The translations under genes were made by a program, and so were the position numbers. Positions 1-4,831 of a DNA stretch of 5,193 nucleotides are shown piece by piece. Under the pieces are notes generated by a model. The model searched no databases. It worked only from the letters and a program-made list of their open reading frames with translations, and had not been told where the DNA came from. The stretch is from Candidatus Hydrogenedentota bacterium. Lineage in GTDB: Bacteria; Hydrogenedentota; Hydrogenedentia; Hydrogenedentales; SLHB01. Every line of letters begins with the position of its first letter. The stretch's first letter is position 1. The stretch is from assembly GCA_007118235.1 (NCBI GenBank), contig SKRY01000230.1:1-5193 (forward strand), written 5' to 3'.

Positions 1-95
1 CCGGGATAGGCCTGGCCTGGACGCAGCTCAAGGACTTGCCCCGTCTGCCCCATCACTTGGACCATAATGGGATTGATCCCATGCAGTCCGGCCAC
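1..95 (-). CDS. 5' end of an uncharacterised flagellar-operon gene (partial)
   Basis: Only the first 31 codons are inside the window. The protein would begin VAGLHGINPIMVQVMGQTGQ and continue VLELRPGQAYP. The start is GTG at 95-93, one base after the stop of the upstream coiled-coil gene. It is chosen because a near-consensus AAGGAGG (110-104) lies 8 bases upstream and the frame stays open to the edge. I do not recognise the family from so short a piece. The phrase 'VLELRPGQ' resembles the 'L.PGQ' segments common in FliK-like hook-length control proteins, and such genes do occur in flagellar operons, but this is only a weak hint. The tight spacing indicates cotranscription and probably translational coupling with the gene before it. 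Confidence 0.6.
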   Translation of the reverse strand, partial: MAGLHGINPIMVQVMGQTGQVLELRPGQAYP

Positions 96-96
96 G

Positions 97-1464
97 TTAC
101 CGTCCTCCTTGTTCCCTCAAACTCAATATCAGGCGGACCTCGCCCTTGCCAATACCCAATTCGCTGGCGATTTCGGCGATGCTCATACCGGCGTCGCTGT
201 ATTCATAAACGCGCGAGCGGAGCGGGCCTTCGGCTCCATCCTCACCGGAGGGCTGGTCCAGGGTTCCGGTGCGGCTGGCGGCCTCCAAGCCGCGCTCCTG
301 GCCCAGATTGAGCAGGGCGCGAAACGCCTGCCGGGCCGCCTCCGGGTCGCCGGGTTCGGGGGGCTTCTGTCCAGGGGCCTTTTGAGGGAAGTAGACGCCC
401 GGCGGTGGGCTAATGAAATCAAGCCCAGCCCAGTAACCAGGGGCATCGGACTCCTCCGGCTCTTCCTTGTCATCCTCACCATCCGGCGAAGCCAGGATGT
501 GAAGCGCTGGGCGTTCGCGCGGCGGAACCTTGTCCTCGTCAGCCGGCGCGGCGTCATCGTTGCTTGAACTATCGGCTGGGGCTTCTACGGACTTTATCGG
601 CGTTTCGTGGGCGTCTTCGTCCGGCGCGGGGTCTTGGGACTTCGTTTGCCGCCAATCCCAAGGCATCCGCCCTCGTGGCGGTTCAACAGCTTCCGCTTGG
701 GCGTGCCCAGCCTGTTTTGGCGGCTCCTCGGCCTCGGGAGCATCGCCGGGCCGCGGCGCGGCTTCATCCTCGCGGCGTTCGTGACTCCCGCTGGTGAATT
801 CGACAGCGCGTTCCGCTGTGCGGAAAATCTCCTGTCGCCCTGCATCGGGGTCCGGCGCCTCGCCGCCTTGGCCAGCGGCATCTTCTTCGGGGCGGTCCCG
901 CCGGTATTCTTCAAGCTCGCCGGCGGTAGGCTGCACGGGGCGTTCGGCGGCCTCGCGCACATCGTCCGCGTTTGGACCGCTGCTTGATTGAGAGGCCCGA
1001 GACGAATCGGAGGCGGACGCCGTGGAACCCGCCGCCCCGCCCGCTTGTGAAAACGTTAATGGACCCGGCTTCCTTTCTTGGGCCGCGCCATGAGACGCCG
1101 CCTCGATCTCGCCGTGGAGGACGGCCAATTCCTCGCGCACCCGTTGCAGACGGCCTTCAAGTTTGGCGGCTCTTTGCTCCAGTTCGTCCGCACGTTGCCG
1201 CGCGGCGCGATTTTTCTCTTCCATGTGGGCGAGTTTCTGCTCGAAGTTCTGGTTGAACTGGCGCGCAAGCGTCTTCTGCTCTTCCAACATGTCGCGCATG
1301 GTCTGCAAGAGAATCATCATGTTGGCCAAGTCGCCGGTGGTATCGCCTTCCGCGCCCGAGGCGGGCCGCCGGCGTTGATACACCACGAACAACACAGTGG
1401 AAAAGACAATCCCCGCGACAAGGAGATACGCCGCAACGGTGAGCAACCATTCGAATTGAGACAT
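97..1464 (-). CDS. Membrane-anchored coiled-coil protein with C-terminal HTH-like domain, SwrB/DUF6115-like
   Basis: A 455-residue protein. Visible parts in order: one transmembrane helix (about residues 7-29) followed by a basic stop (YQRRR), suggesting a cytoplasmic C-terminal body; a charged coiled coil rich in Glu, Gln and Arg (about 46-124); a long Pro/Glu/Asp/Ser/Ala-rich stretch that looks disordered (about 125-410) with a hydrophobic island at 343-362; and a compact C-terminal module (416-455) with 'SIAEIASELGIGKGEVRLIL', which reads as a helix-turn-helix. TM anchor, coil and 'EIA..L..GKGEV.LIL' tail match my memory of SwrB/DUF6115 proteins. B. subtilis swrB follows sigD and promotes assembly of the flagellar export machinery. 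DUF2802 proteins (FipA, an FlhF partner at the cell pole) have a similar plan. This copy is much longer than the roughly 170-residue SwrB because of the central linker. The ATG at 1464 is chosen over a TTG at 1536 because AGGAAAGG lies 6 bases upstream and the TM helix starts directly after it. Membrane and coil are clear; the orthology is inferred. Confidence 0.8.
   Translation of the reverse strand: MSQFEWLLTVAAYLLVAGIVFSTVLFVVYQRRRPASGAEGDTTGDLANMMILLQTMRDMLEEQKTLARQFNQNFEQKLAHMEEKNRAARQRADELEQRAAKLEGRLQRVREELAVLHGEIEAASHGAAQERKPGPLTFSQAGGAAGSTASASDSSRASQSSSGPNADDVREAAERPVQPTAGELEEYRRDRPEEDAAGQGGEAPDPDAGRQEIFRTAERAVEFTSGSHERREDEAAPRPGDAPEAEEPPKQAGHAQAEAVEPPRGRMPWDWRQTKSQDPAPDEDAHETPIKSVEAPADSSSNDDAAPADEDKVPPRERPALHILASPDGEDDKEEPEESDAPGYWAGLDFISPPPGVYFPQKAPGQKPPEPGDPEAARQAFRALLNLGQERGLEAASRTGTLDQPSGEDGAEGPLRSRVYEYSDAGMSIAEIASELGIGKGEVRLILSLREQGGR
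104..110 (-). promoter_or_regulatory. Strong Shine-Dalgarno (AAGGAGG) deciding a GTG start
   Basis: On the minus strand AAGGAGG lies inside the last codons of the upstream gene and 8 bases before GTG at 95-93. It is the best anti-SD match noticed in the window and is the main reason for calling a gene in the first 95 bases. Confidence 0.7.
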
Positions 1465-1474
1465 GACGAGCCTT

Positions 1475-1486
1475 TCCTGCGCAGGA
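1475..1486. repeat. 12-bp perfect palindrome overlapping a ribosome binding site
   Basis: TCCTGCGCAGGA is a perfect palindrome. On the minus strand its right half supplies the AGGA of the AGGAAAGG Shine-Dalgarno of the SwrB-like gene. It could fold as a 4-bp stem with a GCGC loop, or bind a dimeric protein. Chance is also possible in such GC-rich DNA. Confidence 0.4.
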
Positions 1487-1555
1487 TAGTTGCTTAACCC
1501 TCGGAGCCTTCCTTGGCTCGGCGGGCCGGTCCGCAAATCCTTTACCGTCGTTTTT

Positions 1556-1599
1556 CATCCCGCAAATGCCGCGCCGCGCGGCATTCCCAAGCCGGGATG
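1556..1599 (-). repeat. Nested inverted repeat / stable RNA hairpin between two flagellar-operon genes
   Basis: The inner stem pairs AATGCCGCG (1565-1573) with CGCGGCATT (1577-1585): 9 bp, perfect, with a 3-base loop. An outer 7-bp stem pairs CATCCCG (1556-1562) with CGGGATG (1593-1599), separated from the inner stem by 2 and 7 unpaired bases. No U-run follows on either strand: the minus-strand RNA continues with AAAAAC and the plus-strand RNA with a C-rich stretch. It is therefore not a normal intrinsic terminator. It occupies the only sizeable gap in the operon, so processing, mRNA stability or attenuation are the reasonable guesses. Confidence 0.65.
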
Positions 1600-1642
1600 C
1601 TGCCCTTTCAAGGTATGGTAACGGGCGTCATTGTGCCGGTTT

Positions 1643-1954
1643 TCAGATGGAGATGTCCAGATACTTTCCCGGATCGGCGTTGACGCGCCCCAGTACGCCG
1701 TCCTCGAACGCCTTCTTGTCCGGGCGGCGGAGTCGAGGGCGCGTGTCCGTCCGCGTAGGGCGTTCGGCGGAGTTGGCCAAGCGTTTGTCCGTCCCGGAGG
1801 ACGCTTTCACCTGGCGTTGCCGCTTGGCGCGCAGCCGTTCTTCTTCCGAGCCTTGAAAGTGTTGCGCCGCGATGGACGCCTGGTTCGCCTGGGCCACCCG
1901 TTCAGCGGCAAAGGTTCGGGCGATCTCGCTGGGCCATGTGACGGGCTGGGGCAT
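1643..1954 (-). CDS. Small basic uncharacterised flagellar-operon protein
   Basis: A 103-residue protein without signal peptide or transmembrane segment. The N-terminal half (about 9-50) is rich in Ala, Gln, Glu and Arg and probably helical. The middle (about 50-85) is strongly basic and low in hydrophobics, so likely flexible. The C-terminus ends 'DPGKYLDISI'. The start is ATG 1954-1952, whose A is also the last base of the fliA stop (TAATG), with GGAG 7 bases upstream. The frame stays open for 20 more codons inside fliA, but that start overlaps more and is less likely. I do not recognise a named family. Small Gln/Glu-rich proteins ending in a 'DP.KG..IDI'-like tail are encoded beside swrB-type genes in some Firmicutes flagellar operons as I remember them, and this may be a distant relative. 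Function is unknown; a flagellar role is inferred from position only. Confidence 0.75.
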   Translation of the reverse strand: MPQPVTWPSEIARTFAAERVAQANQASIAAQHFQGSEEERLRAKRQRQVKASSGTDKRLANSAERPTRTDTRPRLRRPDKKAFEDGVLGRVNADPGKYLDISI

Positions 1955-2712
1955 TATTCGTCTCCGTGCATTACCCGCCGCAGGTTTTTTACCGCCGCGC
2001 CGTGAACCTGGCAAATGCGGGACTCCGAGACATTGAGCACAGCGCCGATCTCTTTTAGGGTAAGCTCTTCATAATAGTATAAGTTTAACACCTTCTGCTG
2101 CTGTTCTGGCAACTGGAGGATGGCGTCCGAAAGATGTTCTTGCCGTTCGGCGCGTTCCGCCGCGGCATCGGGTCCAATATCCGTGGCGCCGACTTGCGCC
2201 TGTCTGGGGTGGCTATCCTCGTCGCCGGCCGAGGGCAGGTAGGCGTCCAAGGAAACCATTTGCGCCGTGTGCAATTGCGCCATGGTGTGCTCCACCTGGT
2301 CCTGGGTTACATCGAGTTGGGCCGCGATCTCCCCAGAGGAAGGCTCCCGCCCGCGCGTCTGACGCAAACGATCGCGCGCGTTGTTCACCTTGCGGGCCAT
2401 GGCGCGCAAGGAGCGCGGCGCCCAATCCAAGGCGCGGATCTGGTCAAGGATGGCCCCCCGCACACGGATGCCGGCATAGGTGGGAAAACGAATCTGTTGT
2501 CCAGGATCGAACTTGTCGAGGGCGTCCAACAGCCCAAGCACCCCCCAACTGACGAGATCGTCGTAATCAATCCCGGGCGGGGTGTTAATGGCCATGCGCC
2601 CCGCGACGTACTTCACGATGTGCATGTAATGCACCGCCAGCGCGTCGCGGGCGTCCAGCTCCCCGTCTTGTTTCCATTGGACCCAGAGGTCCTTTTCCGC
2701 CGAATCGTTCAA
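1954..2712 (-). CDS. fliA: RNA polymerase sigma factor FliA/SigD (sigma28), flagellar
   Basis: A 252-residue sigma70-family protein of the FliA/SigD/WhiG group, which directs RNA polymerase to late flagellar, motility and chemotaxis promoters. Region 2 spans about 23-98, with 'DYDDLVSWGVLGLLDALDKF' (49-68) and the hallmark 'RALDWAPRSLR' (93-103). Region 3 lies at about 104-160. Region 4 lies at about 195-246, with its DNA-recognition HTH around 217-240 ('LTLKEIGAVLNVSESRICQV'). Length is normal for the family. The start is TTG at 2712-2710, overlapping the fliN stop as TTGA. No ATG or GTG offers a full N-terminus: the in-frame GTG and first ATG fall at codons 27 and 30, inside region 2. The upstream Shine-Dalgarno is poor (GAGAG-like), so translation probably depends on coupling to fliN. 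In most bacteria FliA is held by the anti-sigma factor FlgM; no flgM gene lies in this window. Confidence 0.95.
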   Translation of the reverse strand: MNDSAEKDLWVQWKQDGELDARDALAVHYMHIVKYVAGRMAINTPPGIDYDDLVSWGVLGLLDALDKFDPGQQIRFPTYAGIRVRGAILDQIRALDWAPRSLRAMARKVNNARDRLRQTRGREPSSGEIAAQLDVTQDQVEHTMAQLHTAQMVSLDAYLPSAGDEDSHPRQAQVGATDIGPDAAAERAERQEHLSDAILQLPEQQQKVLNLYYYEELTLKEIGAVLNVSESRICQVHGAAVKNLRRVMHGDE

Positions 2713-3620
2713 CGCAAGCTCTCGATGCGCTCCCGCTGGCTGACAATCTCCGTGATGCGCAATCCGAACCGCTCGTCCACCACGACGACATCGCCGCGGG
2801 CGATCAATTTGCCGTTCACAAAGAGTTCCACGGGCTCGTCCACCGAATGTCCAATTTCCACTATCGCGCCGGGACCGAGTGAGAGAATGTCCTGCAACGG
2901 CATCTCGACGCTGCCGAGCCGGGCCGTCGCATCCAAGCGAATGTCGAGGATCATCTCCAAGTTTCCGGTGATGTCCCGTTGGGTTTCGTCCTCCACGCTG
3001 GAGTCTTCCGCCATGACCGCGCCCTTTCTCCCGGCTGTTTCGGCTTCCTTCGATTTCCCGGCGGGTGGTTCACCCGCGGCGTCCGCCACTTCGCCAAGCA
3101 GACTCCCCGAGATGGCGATGAATCCCGCCCCGTCCCGCACGGGCCCCAATCCGTACCGAAACGCGGCCATCGCGCCATCGGGGTTCAGGGATTCCACCAA
3201 TGCCTGCACCGTTTCCGTATCGATTTCTCCCACCTGAATATTGCTGGGGGCCAACTCGCGCCCGGTGGCGTTCTTCAGGTAGCCCACCCCGCCCCCGAGG
3301 CATGATTCGAAGATTTCCCGCAACGCCCCAAGGGCTTCGGGTCCCGGTCCGGCTTCCGTGAAACCCGCTCCGCCCGTGAACCCCGAGACCAAGGCGTCGC
3401 CATCGGCCTCGCTTAAACCAACAACCACTAGCCCCATGGTATTCACCGCGCCATACACGGTGAGCGGATAGGCATCCACCATTTCCCGGAACGCCTCGGC
3501 TGTCACCCCGGCGGGTTCGCTTGTTGAAACATCGGCTTGCCCGCCAAATAGCGCCGCCGCCGTGTCGAAAAAGCCTTGGGTGAAGCCCGCGGCTACTTGA
3601 TGGGCCTGGGCCTTATTCAT
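2709..3620 (-). CDS. fliN: Flagellar motor switch protein FliN/FliY with N-terminal CheC/CheX-like domain
   Basis: A 303-residue protein. The C-terminal 84 residues (220-303) are a classic FliN/SpoA domain ('MILDIRLDATARLGSVEMPL', then 'LGPGAIVEIGHSVDEPVELF' and 'VNGKLIARGDVVVVDERFGL'), which forms the lower C-ring. Residues 1 to about 180 look like the CheC/CheX/FliY phosphatase fold, joined by a charged linker (about 184-219). The family signature is D-x3-E-x2-N-x22-P. Here 'EALGALREI' at 95-103 places Glu95, Ala99 and Glu102, with Pro125 exactly 22 residues later, so spacing fits but the catalytic Glu and Asn are missing. The first half-site near residues 9-17 also seems to lack them. Activity against CheY-P is thus doubtful; a structural role is likelier. 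It is longer than plain FliN (about 130 residues) and shorter than B. subtilis FliY (about 378). ATG 3620 is preceded by GGAGAGG (3634-3628) with 7 bases spacing and overlaps fliM by 8 bases. The SpoA domain is certain; the N-terminal assignment is by eye. Confidence 0.9.
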   Translation of the reverse strand: MNKAQAHQVAAGFTQGFFDTAAALFGGQADVSTSEPAGVTAEAFREMVDAYPLTVYGAVNTMGLVVVGLSEADGDALVSGFTGGAGFTEAGPGPEALGALREIFESCLGGGVGYLKNATGRELAPSNIQVGEIDTETVQALVESLNPDGAMAAFRYGLGPVRDGAGFIAISGSLLGEVADAAGEPPAGKSKEAETAGRKGAVMAEDSSVEDETQRDITGNLEMILDIRLDATARLGSVEMPLQDILSLGPGAIVEIGHSVDEPVELFVNGKLIARGDVVVVDERFGLRITEIVSQRERIESLR

Positions 3621-4617
3621 GATGCCGCCTCTCCGTTACAAGGTCCGTGATTTGTATGGCGCTGTGGTCTCGCCGCCGACCCGACTTCGCGAGGAAACAC
3701 GTGTGCCCCTTGATCTGCACGGGAATGGGTTCGTTCACATCCGTGTCAAGGGTGATGACATCGCCCACCTGCAACTCGACCATATCCCCCAGAGACAACG
3801 AGGCGCGGCCCAGGATGACATCCACCGGCGTCTTGACCTGCCTTAGTCTAGCCACAATCTGTTCACGGGTGTCCCGGGAAAGATCCGCCGTCATCCGGCG
3901 CTTGTAATGGGCTTGTTGCGAGATTTGATCCAGAATAGGATTCAGAACCACAAGCGGTATGCATACATTGACGGTTCCCATGAGTTCACCGATATACACA
4001 TGGTAGCCCACCAGGATCACCATCTCGCTGCCCGCCACGATCTGCATGATGAGCGGGTCGCTCTCCTGATTCGTCACGGTGAGATCAAACTCTATGAGCT
4101 GCTGCCAGGAGCGTTGCCAGCATTGAAGCATCATTTCGACAACGCGGTGGAGGATCCGGTCTTCGATCTCGGTCAACTCACGGGGCTTGGTGAGAGACAA
4201 CCCCTTGCCCCCAAGGATCCGGTCCACAATGGGGAACGCAAGACCGGCGTTTATCTCAATGACAGCGTTTCCCTCAAGAGGCGCCATGTCAATGGCCGCC
4301 AGGGAGGTGGGCCGGCTCACCGATAGAATGAATTCATCGTAGGTGAGTTGGTCAATCGAATTCAGGTCCACCCGAACCACACTGCGCAAGAAGGAGGGAA
4401 GAACGATATTCAGCTCGCGGGCGAAGGCGTCGAACAGGGTTTGCAGCCCCTTCAGTTGCTCCTTGGACACCCGTTCCGGCCGGCGAAAATCGTAGAAAAC
4501 CGTCTCACCCGCGGGTTGAAATTGGTCCTGACCTTCCCCGCCCTTGACGTCCACCTCGCCGGATGATACGGCGTTTAGGAGCACATCCACTTCATCCTGG
4601 CTAAGAATGTCGGCCAT
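3613..4617 (-). CDS. fliM: Flagellar motor switch protein FliM
   Basis: A 334-residue protein of normal FliM length. It forms the middle of the cytoplasmic C-ring, binds FliG and FliN, and receives CheY-P. The N-terminal CheY-P docking peptide is intact ('LSQDEVDVLL', 5-14), followed by an acidic/Gly linker. The middle domain (about 45-240) shows the family landmarks 'YDFRRPERVSKEQLKGLQ' (42-59), 'FARELNIVLPSFLRSVVRV' (65-83) and the FliG-contacting Gly-rich loop 'ILGGKG' (134-139). The C-terminal SpoA domain lies at about 263-325 ('VDVILGRASLSLGDMVELQV'). The intact docking peptide implies that a CheY-type response regulator controls the motor, although no chemotaxis gene is seen here. ATG 4617 matches the family start; a GAGGGG (4633-4628) sits 10 bases upstream. 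It is the first gene downstream of the promoter at 4674-4702. Confidence 0.97.
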   Translation of the reverse strand: MADILSQDEVDVLLNAVSSGEVDVKGGEGQDQFQPAGETVFYDFRRPERVSKEQLKGLQTLFDAFARELNIVLPSFLRSVVRVDLNSIDQLTYDEFILSVSRPTSLAAIDMAPLEGNAVIEINAGLAFPIVDRILGGKGLSLTKPRELTEIEDRILHRVVEMMLQCWQRSWQQLIEFDLTVTNQESDPLIMQIVAGSEMVILVGYHVYIGELMGTVNVCIPLVVLNPILDQISQQAHYKRRMTADLSRDTREQIVARLRQVKTPVDVILGRASLSLGDMVELQVGDVITLDTDVNEPIPVQIKGHTCFLAKSGRRRDHSAIQITDLVTERRHHE

Positions 4618-4673
4618 GGAACACTATCCCCTCGATCTACTTCATCCTCCACCCGTAATGGACGTTAGGCGCA

Positions 4674-4702
4674 AGTATAACATGGCCCAATCCGTGTAAC
4701 AA
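4674..4702 (-). promoter_or_regulatory. Sigma70-like promoter for the fliM operon
   Basis: On the minus strand, -35 TTGTTA (4702-4697), a 17-base spacer, and -10 TATACT (4679-4674) with an upstream TG (TGT-TATACT, extended -10). Transcription would begin near 4667, giving a leader of about 50 bases before fliM. It is the best promoter match seen and points the right way. The downstream flagellar genes, including the sigma factor, would then be under the housekeeping sigma factor rather than FliA. Confidence 0.75.
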
Positions 4703-4728
4703 CAAGCCTTCACGGGGATCCATCGGCC

Positions 4729-4741
4729 AATGAGCCTCATT
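4729..4741. promoter_or_regulatory. Operator-like palindrome between divergent promoters
   Basis: AATGAG-C-CTCATT is a perfect 6-bp-arm palindrome with one central base. An overlapping imperfect arrangement (CAATGA, 7 bases, TCATTG; 4728-4746) extends it. It sits just upstream of the candidate -35 of the rightward gene and about 27 bases upstream of the fliM -35. Binding by a dimeric regulator is possible but unproven. Confidence 0.35.
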
Positions 4742-4743
4742 CA

Positions 4744-4776
4744 TTGACGGCCGCGCGCCGGGAAATGTGCTAAACT
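4744..4776 (+). promoter_or_regulatory. Candidate promoter for the CoA-binding protein gene
   Basis: A TTGACG (4744-4749) and an extended -10 TGC-TAAACT (4768-4776) face the rightward gene. The spacer of 21 bases is longer than the usual 16-18, so either the extended -10 acts largely alone or the TTGACG is coincidental. Transcription would start near 4782-4784, at the first arm of the leader inverted repeat. Confidence 0.4.
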
Positions 4777-4781
4777 ACACC

Positions 4782-4824
4782 CCCGGGGCAAACGCGGACC
4801 ACTGGGGTCCTGTCCAGCCCCGGG
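4782..4824 (+). repeat. Leader stem-loop abutting the ribosome binding site
   Basis: The outer arms CCCGGGGC (4782-4789) and GCCCCGGG (4817-4824) pair perfectly over 8 bp. An inner 5-bp stem pairs GGACC (4796-4800) with GGTCC (4806-4810) around a 5-base loop. The internal loop is symmetric (6 and 6 bases). The last bases of the outer arm are part of GGGAGGAG, the Shine-Dalgarno of the following gene. This could protect the 5' end or modulate translation. There is no U-run, so it is not a terminator. Confidence 0.55.
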
Positions 4825-4831
4825 AGGAGAT

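Larger units (their letters stand above)
1465..1642. other. Non-coding gap inside the flagellar operon
   Basis: These 178 bases separate two genes in a cluster whose other junctions overlap or nearly touch. The gap holds the hairpin at 1556-1599, a small GAGCC/GGCTC inverted repeat (about 1504-1519) and the palindrome at 1475-1486. I found no convincing sigma70 or sigma28 promoter. A TTGAAA at about 1606-1611 on the minus strand has no good -10 partner. No additional short gene with a ribosome binding site was seen. Confidence 0.6.
4618..4831. other. Divergent intergenic region between fliM and the CoA-binding gene
   Basis: These 214 bases hold a good leftward promoter, a weaker rightward promoter, a palindrome between them and the leader hairpin of the rightward gene. 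No small gene with a convincing ribosome binding site was seen. It marks the upstream boundary of the flagellar transcription unit. Confidence 0.8.

Noticed and set aside
67..567. Rightward open frame of 166 codons
   Set aside because: It is antisense to the C-terminal part of the SwrB-like protein, whose TM, coil and HTH organisation is coherent; the plus frame is low-complexity Arg/Gly-rich.
594..601. Minus-strand GCCGATAA, identical to the FliA (sigma28) -10 consensus
   Set aside because: No TAAA-like -35 lies 15 bases upstream, and the bases are explained as codons for 'TPIKS' in the SwrB-like linker.
1465..1536. Upstream TTG start that would add 24 residues to the SwrB-like protein
   Set aside because: The extension (MRTGPPSQGRL...) is not family-like, covers the palindrome and ribosome binding site, and puts charged residues before the TM helix; ATG 1464 has a good Shine-Dalgarno.
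1556..1599. Intrinsic terminator
   Set aside because: The hairpin is strong, but neither strand has a U-run directly after it, and genes continue downstream in the same direction.
1955..2014. Longer start for the small protein, reaching 20 codons into fliA
   Set aside because: It would encode an Arg/Lys-rich stretch overlapping FliA's C-terminus, while ATG 1954 has a GGAG at good distance and the common TAATG coupling arrangement.
2134..3237. Long rightward open frame (367 codons) across the fliA/fliN region
   Set aside because: It is antisense to two well-recognised genes, has no family-like pattern and a composition typical of a GC-rich shadow frame.
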